Shown here: positions 50,301-61,000 of the stretch, piece by piece
How the letters are laid out: every line of letters starts with the position of its first letter
Position numbering within the stretch: position 1 is the stretch's first letter
DNA from: Corella eumyota
Taxonomy: Eukaryota; Chordata; Ascidiacea; Phlebobranchia; Corellidae
Direction of reading: 5' to 3'
Length of the DNA: 64,000 nucleotides
NCBI GenBank assembly: GCA_963082875.1
Contig: OY720100.1
Span: forward strand, 14,470,591 to 14,534,590
Notes under the pieces: generated by a model
Told to the model about the DNA's origin: nothing
What the model saw: only the letters and a program-made list of their open reading frames with translations
The model's database searches: none
Translations under genes and position numbers: made by a program

Positions 50301-53300
50301 ATAATCTATAATATCCCAAACTGCCAAAGGCAACTTTTGATTGGGTCGGGGTAAAATAGGTTGTAAAGTCGACCTTTCTACATCAAGGATAAATAAATGT
50401 AAAAAAAAAAAAATTTGAGTTTTATAATTTAGAACAAGATTTCTTACCCGTACTGTAAGTGCTGATACAATAGTTATAATATAACATATAAGTTCTTTCT
50501 CTTTAAGTGAAATAGCAATCATTTTTCCAAATCTAGGATGAACTGGAAAATTGGAAATAAGTTGGCCAAGGGGTGAGATTGAACCACTGAACCGCGCTGA
50601 AAACAAAAAATAGTTGTAAATATAAATATATGAGATCACTTGTACTTTATGAGTCTTGGAAAAACTGAGGACTGTAAAGTCTGAAAGAGAACTCGGTAGG
50701 ACCGTAAAGTACAAAAGAGTTTAGAGAGTACCGTAAGTACGCAAGTTTTTTTGAGAATCATTACAAGTGATCCAATATATGGTCTTAATTGAGTAAAAAA
50801 TGGTACATTAGGTTAAAAAGTGTGTGTGATATCACAGTTTGAAACTCTGGGTTTGATTCCCACTGCCTCCAAACCAAATACTCGAAAATTTTTTTTTTAT
50901 TAAAACCTTGTTTGATTTGTTTTAAAGTTCCTTTATTTGTCGGTGGAATAACTGCCCCGAGATTTACAAGTAGTTGATCAGCACTCTCTAATGCCTCATG
51001 TGGCGGTGGTGTTGGAAATGGAAAGTTAACGACGCGGTCAATTTTCATTGCTTTCATCTAAAAAAATAGTTGAATTTAATAAAAAAAATTTTGTGCAAAA
51101 CTTATATATATATATTTTTTTCAAATTTTATCCAAAAAGTAAATAATTTTTTTTGTATATATCTTTATCCTCGATGTGAGAAGGTCAAATGCGCGACCTA
51201 AACATAGAGTAACAACAGCTACCTCAACCTAGTCTCAAGTTGCCTTTAGCAGTTTGGGATATTACAGAAAATAATTGCCTGGTAATTATTAGCTGCTGAT
51301 CAAGTGCTGGCTCAGCAGGAGTTTATACCCCTTATAGCACCTTACTTAAAGGCACTACAGCATAAGAGCAGTGGGGATTGAACCCACGACCTCATGTGTG
51401 GTGTAGCAAATGTTCTTACAACTACACCACACTGCCGGTTAAATTAAAAGCTTGTCCAAAAAAAAATACAAAATAGTAATAACTTAAACTTAAAGAAAGA
51501 AAAACTTACATTTAGTACAAGCCCAGCGACAGGTTTTGTAGAAATTTCTGGAAGATCAAACTCATCGAAATCTTGATAAACAGCTGATGAGTAAAGTCGA
51601 TATGCATGACCGGGTTCTGTACGACCTGCTCTTCCTGCTCTCTGGTTGGCTGATGCCTTTGAGATCCAAGATATTTGGAATGAAGAAACACCAGTTCTCT
51701 ACAAAAAAATTCAAAAAATTTTTTAGAAAAAAAATATCAAAAATAACAAAAATTTTTATTGTTAAATTGTATAAATTAAATGGTTATGTATTATAAAAAT
51801 TAACCACTTTTAAAATTTTATAACCAATTTTTTATAAAACACCAATTTACCCATTTAAACATTTGTATATTAAAACTACAATCACCTTATCATATAGTTT
51901 TCTTTTCACTTTTCCAGTGTCAATAACATATTTAATTCCTGGAATTGTTAAAGAAGTTTCGGCAACATTAGTAGCTATCACACATAACCTAAAACATGTT
52001 AAATATTGCTAAGTAAAAAGTTAGTAAAATTTGAGACTTGCAACATAATGTATTGATTAAAACACTTGGGGTTGCTGGTTCAATCCCCACTGCTTCCACA
52101 ATTTTTTTTTTGTTTTGTGATTTTTAAATACCTGCATCCTATTGGTGGTTGTTTAAACACTAGTTTTTGTTTATATGAAGGTAATAACGAATAAAGTGGA
52201 AGAACATGTAATGGAATTGTTGAATCCGTCTCCATTGTATAAGCTGTATCATCCTATAAAAAAAACATTAAAAATTAACTATTTTGAATATTTTTTAACT
52301 ACAGTTAATATCCTTTTTTAAATGCAAAAAAAAATTGATTAAAAATAAACATTTTTTTCACCATAAAAATTTCTTCATCAGATATATTTTCATCATTGTC
52401 AGATGCATTTTGGGTAATTTGTTCTCTCGCTTCTGATTGGTCCACAGCAACTTCAACACTAGTTGGCTTGGCCTCATAATTATTTAGATCTATTTTCGGG
52501 ACTTCAGTTGGTTTATCTAAAAAATAATTAAAAATAATTTTTTTTAAACGAACTAAATTTTACTTAACAATTTTTAAAAAAATTAAATAAAAAAAAACCT
52601 TTCTTTTTTTCTTTTATTTCATTGTCATCGTTATTTTCAGTAGTCAGCAAAGTTGGATTTTTATTTTGTTTTGGAAAAGTATTATTTAATTTTCGAATAA
52701 GAGCAGTGATTTCTTGTCGTCCCGTCACAAATACTAAAATCCCACCTGAGGGCAGTGTTCGGTGAATTTTACAAATCTAAAAAAAATAATTTTTTTAAAA
52801 ACAAAATTCTTTTTTTTTATTTTTAAATTTTTTTTTAAATTGTTAACTTTAGTTTAAATTAAGACCGGCAGCATGGTATGGTGGTAAGAACACTTGCGAC
52901 CATGAAGTCATGGGTTCAATCCCAACTGCTCTTATGCTGCAGCGTCCTTGAGTAAGGCGCTATAAACAGTATGAACTCCTGCTGTGCCAGCACTTAATCA
53001 GCAGTATATTTATTGGGCAGTTATAATCTATAATATCCCAAACTGCCAAAGGCTACTCAAGACTGGGTCAAAGTAACAGTTGGTACTCTTTGTTTAAGTC
53101 GCGCATTCAACCTTCCCACATCAAGGATAAAGTTATATACAAAAAAAGACCTACTTTCATATAAGTTTCATTTAAATAAGCTGCTCTGATATAGTTTTCT
53201 TCATTCTCAGATAATAAAGATTCTGGAGTAACTTTGTTGAAGTGACAGGTGACTGGGAATTGCCGGACATCAATCTATAAAAAAACATTTTAAAAATTAA

Positions 53301-56300
53301 AATAAAAAAATAAATAATTTTTTTCGTAAATAATTTACCTGAACTACTGGTGGTGGTATTTTAAAAAGAATTTCATTTTTCGTGAAATCTTCGACTCTAA
53401 GTGTGGCCGACATTATCACCAATTTTAAAGGTTTGCCTTTCTGTTTTGAAAAAGTTTAAAATATTGTTTAAAAGTTTAATTAATTAATTGTTTTAGTAAA
53501 AGTTAATAATATTTTTTTAAATATAAATTTATCCCCTTTGTGGGAAGATTGACTTTACAATCTAAACTTAGAGTAAAATTAGTTACCCCGACCCAGTCTT
53601 GAGTTGCCTTTAGCAGTTTGAAATATTATATAGATTATAGATTATAGTTGCCTGATAATTATACTGCTGAGCAAGTGTTAGCTCAGCAGACGTTTAAACC
53701 ATTTTAATGCCTTACTCAAGGGTGCTACAGCATAAGAGCAGTTGGGATCGAACCCAGGATCTCAGGACTTTGTGTAGTAAACCAAATTTTCTAACTACTA
53801 CACTATGCTGGCATTATATTCATAAAAAAAACACTAGATTTACTTTATTACGAAGTGGTACAACTCGAGACAAAAGACCAATCAGAACATCAGTGTTAGC
53901 AGTTCGTTCGTGAGCTTCGTCCAATATGATAACAGAATACTTGGAAAGCAAAAAATCTTCTTTCATTTCCCTTGTCAGGACTCCATCCGTCATAAACTTG
54001 ACACAAGTTTCAGGCGTCACGTTGTTTTCATATCTATAATTTAATTTTTACATTCTTATATTGGTATATCTATAGTGTAGGAATGCCAACCTTAAGGTCT
54101 TAACATAGAGTAACATCAGTTACCCTGACCAAGTCTCAAGTTGCCTTATGCAATTTGAAATATTATTGAATACAATTTTCAATTGATAATCTTTCATTTA
54201 ATTTTTGGCTGGATAGGTATTTCTATTGTTTATAGTGACTTACAAAAGATGCTATGGCATAGAAGAACTAAGGATGGAACCCAAGACTTCAAGTTGTGAA
54301 ACCAAGTGTTAAATTGCTACACTTTATTGCCAATACTATAATTTAAACACAATGTTTACAGAACATTTTGTTTGCATATAACCAATCAATATGCAAACCT
54401 TATTTGGTATGAGATTTGGGATGTGGGTAAATTCATTTCCTTAGCAACTCTCTTTGACATGTTAACAGCAGCTACCCTCCTTGGTTCAGTTACTCCTATC
54501 ATCCCTGCTCTGAAGATAAAAAAGACAAATTAAAATAAATCATAGAGTTACCGGCAGCGTGGTGTAGTTGAAAAAACACTTGCTACACCACATGAGGTTT
54601 CTGCTGACTTCTGCTGAGCCAGCACTTTACCAGCAGCATAATTATCAGGCCATTTTAATCTTTAATGTCCCAAACTGTCACAGGCAACAGTTGTTACTCC
54701 ATGTTTGGGTCGTGCATTCGACCTTCCCACATAAAAGAGAAATATATGTATATATGAAAAAATGTATACAAAAGCTTAAAGTTAAAGTACTAAGCCGTGG
54801 AAAACATTGCCCAAATTCTAAAAAAATTTATATGCATTCAATTTATAAATATCTGTAAAAAAAATAAAAAATATAGACTTGTAATTTTTTTTACAAAAAA
54901 CAAATAAAAATTAGCTTACTTAGCAAATCCAGCTTCATACAGAAACTGGGGAACTTGGGTAGTTTTCCCCGACCCGGTCTCTCCACAAATTATTAAAATT
55001 GGATTTTCGTTTATTGCCTCCATTATTCTCTGTTCTTCTGCCAGAATTGGAAGCAATAACCTATTTGCCTAAAATAAATTTCTTTGTATTTAAATATATT
55101 TGACTTTATGATTCAAGCTGTATATATATATATTTGCTAAAGTTAAAATCTTTCAACATCTATAAACAAGTTATCCCAATATTGTAATCTTGCTGTAATT
55201 CTGTTAACAAGATTAACTTAAAAATATCAAAATTGTCCTAAAATACTGGAATGACAAATTAACAACTTACCTGTATTTCTGGGTCTCTGTTAACATGAAC
55301 ATAAGTAACAGGTTTTGAATCTGTATAAAAAAATATAACTTTTTAATATGGGTATATATGCATAACAGTTGTTATTAATATTACCTACTTATAATTCAAA
55401 AACTAAAAAAATTTTAAATCAACACCAAAGTCAATATTAGAAAATTTATTTTTACCTTTTTTAGATTCAATATTTTTAACAATTCCAGTTTTATCCTCGA
55501 TATTTTTGGCTTTATCGTCAACTGCAGTTTTCTCCTTAACAATTGCAGTTTGGTCTGCAATATCTTCTGATATTTTATCAGTATTTGTATCTTTATCCTC
55601 AATAATTGCATCTTCGTCCTGAATATTTGCATCTTTATCATCAGTATTTAAAACTTTATCCTTAATACTATCATCACTTGAATCCTGATCTCCATCAGAG
55701 CTTAGTTCATCCAAAGAATCACTTTCTTCAGGTTTTTCTAAATTTGGCAGTTTCTAAAAAAACATTAAATTTTTCAACATTAAAAAATTTGAATTATGTA
55801 TGCCTAAGATTATATTTATTGTTTTACACACAGTGTGGTAATTTTAAACATAATTGTAATTAGAACTGTTATTTTTATATTAGACAGTAAAAAAAAGAAT
55901 ACCCAACTTACTTCTTTTTTTCTCTTCTTTCTTTTGCTTCCAGTCCAACCTTTCAAGTCAACCTTTTTCTCTTGATTCTCTAACACTGCTCTTTTTAGTT
56001 CTTGTGGTAAAGGTCGTTTCGATAAACTTGTTAACTTTGAATTTTTTGTGCCCATGTGAGCTACACTGTCCATTAATGAGAGTTCAGTGGAGTTAACTTG
56101 GACATTGGAAAGACTTTCGAGTAAACTTGCTCGCTGAAAAAAAATAAATTAAAAATATATATATATATACCAAGAATTAAAATTTAGAATGAAAGTTTAG
56201 AGATAGTAATTTACCAGTTTGGAAAGTAGGCCAGTTTTCGACGAGATCTCGTGCGTGCAAGCGTAAAAATCGGCATGACCGCGCGTGCAAGCGTACTAAA

Positions 56301-57309
56301 ATTTTCGGTCTACGTGTGCACGCGTGATTTATGTTAGTGTATTTACCTTTAAATTTGTATTTACTTTTAAGGCCAGGCGTGCATTTTTTTACGAAAAAAA
56401 ATCTTGTGCGGGCACGCTGCCGTACTTTCCACACTGGGTAGTTTAGATAATATATAAAAAAAAAATGTCCAAAAGTACAACAAAATTAGTATCACATATA
56501 AATTTATATACATAATATAAATGTGGGCAAATTACTTTTTCCTTTTTCTTTTTTTGATCCAATATTTTCTCGTAATGTTTTCTTTGTTTTTTGCTTAACT
56601 TTTTTGGAAGTTGCTTGGTGTGAATTTTTTTGACTCTTCGTTGATCCTTGTTTGTCAAAATAAGAGGATTGCTTTCATCATAGCCTAAATACAGAAATAA
56701 AAATTAAGTAAACATCATTTTTCTAAAAACATTTTAAAAAATATCATTTCAACAGAAAAAATAAACGTTTTAAGTTTTTTTTTTTGTATATATCTTTATC
56801 CTCGATGTGGTAAAGTTGAATGCGCGACTTTAACATAGAGTAACATCAGTTACTCTGACCCAGTCTCGAGTTACCTGTGTCAGTTTGAGATATTATATGA
56901 ATTATACTTGCCCAGTAATTATGCTGCTAATTAAGTGCTGGCTCAACAGGAGTTCATACCGTTTATAGCGCCTTACTCAAGGACGCTACAGCATGAGATT
57001 AGTGGAGATTGAACCCCTGACCTCATGGTGGTGTAGCAAGTGTTCTTACCGTTACCACTGCACCACGCTGCCAGTTCAACCACTCGCTGGCAGCATCATG
57101 TTTTAAAGTTTACAAACAAACATAACTTACAAATTGACTTGTATTGATTACGTGAAAGGATAACATTAAAAAAAAACAATTTTAGAAAGGTTTTAACATT
57201 TTGAGATTTTACCTTGCGCGTTTATTTCGACTTTGATTTTCGATTCCCGACATTTTTCGTACGAAATTTCCCCAGTTTCCTTTCCATATTTTCTTCTACT
57301 TCTTCCCAT
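47318..57309 (-). CDS. DHX37: DEAH-box RNA helicase DHX37, complete 25-exon gene
   Basis: Nucleolar ATP-dependent helicase (yeast Dhr1 family) that releases U3 snoRNA during small-subunit assembly. Exons 5' to 3': 57309-57213, 56684-56536, 56133-55912, 55753-55456, 55320-55271, 55068-54920, 54509-54399, 54033-53844, 53440-53339, 53274-53155, 52776-52599, 52516-52362, 52253-52132, 51988-51886, 51698-51510, 51057-50907, 50596-50448, 50150-50103, 50034-49859, 49535-49415, 49066-48951, 48857-48733, 48222-48027, 47954-47844, 47423-47318. Total 3534 nt, 1177 residues (human 1157). Motifs: lysine-rich N-terminus, acidic linker (about 157-256), Walker [11 protein letters not shown] (about 301), TEPRRVAA (Ia), DEAH (about 397), SAT (about 433), QRAGRAGRT (VI, about 701), then winged-helix/ratchet/OB regions. 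The model ends at KTDPMCK, about 35 residues before the human end. A donor-like GTAAGT overlaps the stop, so a further exon cannot be excluded. Confidence 0.95.
47485..47750 (+). mobile_element. tRNA-derived SINE, DHX37 intron 24
   Basis: Sense-strand copy with a degenerate head ('GGGTTCAATTCCCACCGATC' B-box region), intact body 'TATCCCAAACTGCCACAG' and tail 'CCTTCCCACGTCGACAATAA'. Confidence 0.85.
48296..48540 (-). mobile_element. tRNA-derived SINE, DHX37 intron 22
   Basis: Antisense copy: tail 'TATCTTTGATGTGGGAAGG', body 'GGCAGTTTGGAATAGTATAG' and a degenerate head. Confidence 0.8.
48639..48710 (-). mobile_element. tRNA-like head fragment, DHX37 intron 22
   Basis: The minus strand shows 'GCAGTTTAGTTGGCAATTTA' and 'GGTCCTGGGTTCGACCCCCA' (good B box), with no SINE body. 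It lies 23 bases from exon 22. Confidence 0.5.
49130..49245 (-). repeat. G-rich minisatellite, DHX37 intron 20
   Basis: On the coding (minus) strand, repeated 'GGTACTTTTTGGGGTYTG' units of about 22-30 bases with runs of four to seven G. They lie between exons 20 and 21, in an otherwise AT-rich intron. Confidence 0.75.
49603..49843 (-). mobile_element. tRNA-derived SINE, DHX37 intron 19
   Basis: Antisense copy with a near-consensus head ('CACTACACCACGCTGCCGGT') ending 15 bases from exon 19. A body deletion of about 35 bases follows the tail. Confidence 0.9.
50221..50410 (+). mobile_element. 5'-truncated SINE, DHX37 intron 17
   Basis: Sense copy starting within the body ('GAGTAAGGCGCTATAAAC') and ending with 'TCTACATCAAGGATAAATAA' plus poly(A). 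The tRNA head is missing. Confidence 0.85.
50815..50875 (+). other. tRNA B-box-like fragment, DHX37 intron 16
   Basis: 'CTGGGTTTGATTCCCACTGCC' resembles a SINE head without a body. Similar isolated words occur at 52070-52100, 57585-57612, 58800-58835 and 62455-62478. Confidence 0.3.
51154..51438 (-). mobile_element. tRNA-derived SINE, DHX37 intron 15
   Basis: Full-length antisense copy: 'ATCTTTATCCTCGATGTGAG' tail to 'CTACACCACACTGCCGGTT' head, close to the family consensus. Confidence 0.9.
52864..53140 (+). mobile_element. tRNA-derived SINE, DHX37 intron 10
   Basis: Full-length sense copy: head 'CCGGCAGCATGGTATGGTGG', B box 'GGGTTCAATCCC', body 'TATCCCAAACTGCCAAAGG' and tail 'CCTTCCCACATCAAGGATAA'. 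It ends 15 bases from exon 10. Confidence 0.9.
53525..53812 (-). mobile_element. tRNA-derived SINE, DHX37 intron 8
   Basis: Antisense copy, moderately diverged ('ATCCCCTTTGTGGGAAGATT' tail; head ends 'ACTACACTATGCTGGC'). It lies about 30 bases from exon 8. Confidence 0.85.
54060..54335 (-). mobile_element. Degraded SINE, DHX37 intron 7
   Basis: Antisense and strongly diverged; recognisable by 'CTTAACATAGAGTAACATCA', 'CAAGTCTCAAGTTGCCTTA' and the decayed head. Confidence 0.75.
54550..54755 (+). mobile_element. Internally deleted SINE, DHX37 intron 6
   Basis: Sense copy with an intact head start ('CCGGCAGCGTGGTGTAGTTG'). The segment from the B box to mid-body is deleted ('CATGAGGTTTCTGCTGACTT'), and the tail is normal. 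Confidence 0.85.
56784..57074 (-). mobile_element. tRNA-derived SINE, DHX37 intron 1
   Basis: Full-length antisense copy from 'TATATCTTTATCCTCGATGTGG' (20-base core) to the head 'CACCACGCTGCCAG'. Confidence 0.9.
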
Positions 57310-58038
57310 TATTCACTTATAAGTTTTATTTATTAAACAAGCATAAAATATAAGTTCTTGAATAGTTGAAGATTATTTAGTTTTGTTTACAAAATGTGCC
57401 GCACGTGGCTTTTATTATTTGATGTCTATGTAACGTCTTTAACTTATCCTCAACAAATATATTTAAAAAGTCCAATTTTTTTGGCATTATTTTAGTAATT
57501 TCTTACCAGTTTGTATATGTAAATATTTATATAATGAGTAAAACTATAAGCTTATAAGAGGTATAAAGCTTGAACGCACTAGGTGTGGTCCTGAGTTTGA
57601 TTGCCACCACTAACATGTTTGAGAAATGGAAAAAAGGGTGGTTTAAAGACTGTTTAGGTAAAAAATGTTTCATGCTATAATAACAACTAGTCGTAACACA
57701 ACCTCTTTTATTACAACAAATTGTTTATTGGAACGAAGTGGTACTAACATTAAAGGCAACTTTTTTAGCAACGCAAATGTATCATTTAAAATAACTAACA
57801 TTTAGAGATTGAAAATTTTTAATTCTGCTGCAAATTGAACAAAAAAGCTGCAAAAGACTTGTGAAATAGAATATAGCCTTTTCCATAATATACCAGTTAA
57901 TATTTTTTTAAAAATAACTAAGATTTTAATATTAAAAAATTACACCATTAACAATACAAAAAACTGCAATTGTAAATGGCAGTAGCTTAACAAAATTTAA
58001 TATTAGAAACATTAAGACCGAAATTTTAGCAATTATTC
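57310..58038. promoter_or_regulatory. DHX37-NUP50 intergenic region
   Basis: 730 bases separate the NUP50 stop from the downstream DHX37 ATG (both minus strand). It must hold the NUP50 3' end; an AATAAA lies on the minus strand at 57717-57722. It also holds the DHX37 promoter or trans-splice acceptor. A B-box-like word ('GTCCTGAGTTTGATTGCC', about 57587) lies within it. The spacing is too wide for the tight polycistrons known in ascidians, so separate transcription is likelier. Confidence 0.45.
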
Positions 58039-61000
58039 TTATTCAGCTTCATTTTTCTTTTGTTCTATAATCTTAAGTAAATCTTCTGCATCCTCCGAAG
58101 ATTTTACTCGTACTAGCATTGACACAACCTTAAATTTAAAAAAAATGTAATCATATACCAAACCTGATCTAATTTATGGAGTTATATATATCATTGACCG
58201 GATATCGGCAGCGTGGATAAGAACACTTGCTACACCACCATGAGGTCGTGGGTTTAATCCCCACTGCTCTCATGCTGTAGTGCCCTTGAGTAAGGCACTA
58301 TAAACGGTACAAACTCCTGCTGAGCCAGCACTTAATCAGCAGCATAATTATCGGGCAATTATAATCTACATAATATCCCAAACTGCCACAGGCAACTAAA
58401 GACTGGGTCGGAGTAACTGATGTTACTCTATGTTTAGGTCATGCATTGACCTTTTCACATTGAGAATAAAGATGTATACAAAAAAAATATATATATATAT
58501 ATCCTACTTAATACCACACAGGACTGCATAGAACCACATAAGCCATAAAGTAAAATATGTTCACCACACAGAAAAAAAAAAAAGTTTTTTGTATTTAGGG
58601 CATCTAAAGGCATTTTCCAAAAAAGAGTTAGGGCTGAGGTTAATATAAAGCGTCTTATTGCCAATATTTGGTGTTTAATCCAATAACAGTATCCCTGGAT
58701 AAACAGTTAACGCCTCCTGAGTGGTCCTGCGTAGTAACTAGTCACTTTCTGTGTGGTCCCATGTGGTCCTGTATGGTAATTAATAGGACCCTATCAAGAA
58801 CCACATAAGCTCCTGGGTTTGATTCCCACTGTCTCTATGTTTAGACATCAATTAATAAGGCAAATAGCAATACTTATACCTAATAAGCTTAAAAAATATT
58901 TGATACACCATTTACCAATATCACCAGGCCATTAATATGTAAAACTGACAAAGGCAACTTAAAACTGAGTTGAGGTAGCAAATGTAAAACTATGTTTCTG
59001 CTAAAATGACAGCGACCTTAATCGAGAATAAACAAAAATCAATAACCTTGCTTGGGTTTTCTTCGTCCACTGGGGGATTAGAAACGCACGAAAACGCGAC
59101 GTTGTTTTTACCCTGTTTCTTGACCGGCATTGCTGAGTTGATCACAATGTTAAGAAGGACGTTTCCTAGTGAAGTATCAGCACGAATTATAAGTTGGGTT
59201 TTCTGAGAATCCGGTACAGGTTTAAGATGAATATGCCCGACTCCTTTGTCAACATAATTACCTTGTTTCATGTAAAACAATTTACACCTGAAAATTATTT
59301 AAAAAAAATAAAAAAATTTTAAAAACATAGTTTTGGCACACAAAAAATACTAAAATCAAATAAAAGTTAATTTAGAATAAAAAAATTAATAAGTAAGAAA
59401 AAAAAACAAATAACATAAACATATTCTCATACAATAAAAATAAGTTAATATATAAAGAAGCTACAGCTTTAAATAAACTAAAAGATTAGATACATTACAT
59501 TTTATTATCCTTAATATATAGAGATGAAAATTGTTACTTTTTTGTGTAGAAAGCATCTTTTTCTTCCACTATTTCACTTTCATTTTTGGGAGGAACATAA
59601 TCGTCAGTAGAACCAGCTGAAGCCTGTAAATATAATTTACTTTAACTTTATTTGAAATAAAATATAGAAACTGGCAGCGTAGTGTAGTTGTAAGAACACT
59701 TGCTACACCACTAATAAGGTCGTGGGTTCCCCCCTGCTCTTATGCTGTAGCGCCCTTGAGTAAAGTGCTATAAACGGTATGAACTCCTGCTGAGTCATCA
59801 CTTAATCAGCAGCGTAATTACCGGGCAATTATAATCTATAATATCCCAAACTGCCACAGGCAACTTGAGATGGGGTCGAACAAACTGATGTTACTCTATA
59901 TTTAGGTCAACAAAAATATTTAAAAACAAGAAGTTGCAAAGAAGTCACAAAAGTATAAAATAACCTGTTGTTGTTGTGTGGAATTGGAGGTCATATTTGA
60001 GTTAAATTTAAACCCCCCAAACCCCCCTTCCGCCGGCTTCCTCTCTGAAAACCCCTGAAAATTTCCTCCACCTGTGTCAAACCCCTTGAATAAGGGAGCC
60101 TTTGGTTGGTTACTTTGAGAAGGTAAATTTTTGCCACCAAACAAGGGAGTACTTTTAGGGGATTGTTTTGCCCCAAATAGACCCACTTTTTCTGGGTTTT
60201 TAGGGGATAATGGGGACTGGGATGTGGATGAAACTAAAAAATTTGAACTTTGTGGAATTGTAATTGTGGAACTTTTTCTGAAAAAGTAAAAAAAGGAATT
60301 TTCATAAAAAATTTTGGTAATTTACATTTAAAAATTTACCCCAAAAAAAAATTTGCAAACAAAGACCATTCTTAACTAAACCTTAAATCTTATTTTCTTA
60401 CAAATTATCATTTTCCGATGATAGTAAACTTTCGGAGCCAAATTTTTGGGTAATTTCTTTAAAGTATTTTTGATAATCGGTAAAAATTGGAGTCAAATCA
60501 CAAATAGAATCCTGATCAACATGCTCCTAAAAAATTTGATTAATTTTCCTTTTAATTTTATTTGATTTTATATAAAATGTAATTTAAGTTACCCCTATCC
60601 ACTTGCTGACACACTTGTTTAAAGCTGATAACTGTCTTCCATATTCTGCACTTTCTTCTTTATCAGTAGAAGGCTACAAAAAAATTTAAAAAAATTAAAA
60701 TGCAAAAATTAAAAATTTGGCCCCAAAAAATGTAATAAAATTTTCTTCAATAAATAAAAGCAGTTTAGTGTAATTATTAAAGTATTTAATTTTAGGTTAT
60801 AATTTTTATAAATTAATTTGATTTGGTTATGAAAAATATTTAAAAAATTTGGATAATTTATAATTATTTTTACCATCATTTACTTACCTTGCTAGTTATT
60901 TCTATATCTGTTATATCTAAAATAACAAAAAAATAAAAATAAAAAATTAATTTAATAACCTATAAAACTGAAACATGTTTAATAAACAAATTAAATTTTA

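Noticed and set aside
57309-58039. NUP50-DHX37 as a trans-spliced operon
   Set aside because: The 730-base gap with its own poly(A) signal candidate is far larger than the tight spacing typical of ascidian operons; not supported from sequence alone.
46271-59910. Numerous tRNA-gene-like segments
   Set aside because: They carry A and B boxes but no proper cloverleaf ends, and are followed by a shared ~200-base body; they are SINE heads, not tRNA genes.
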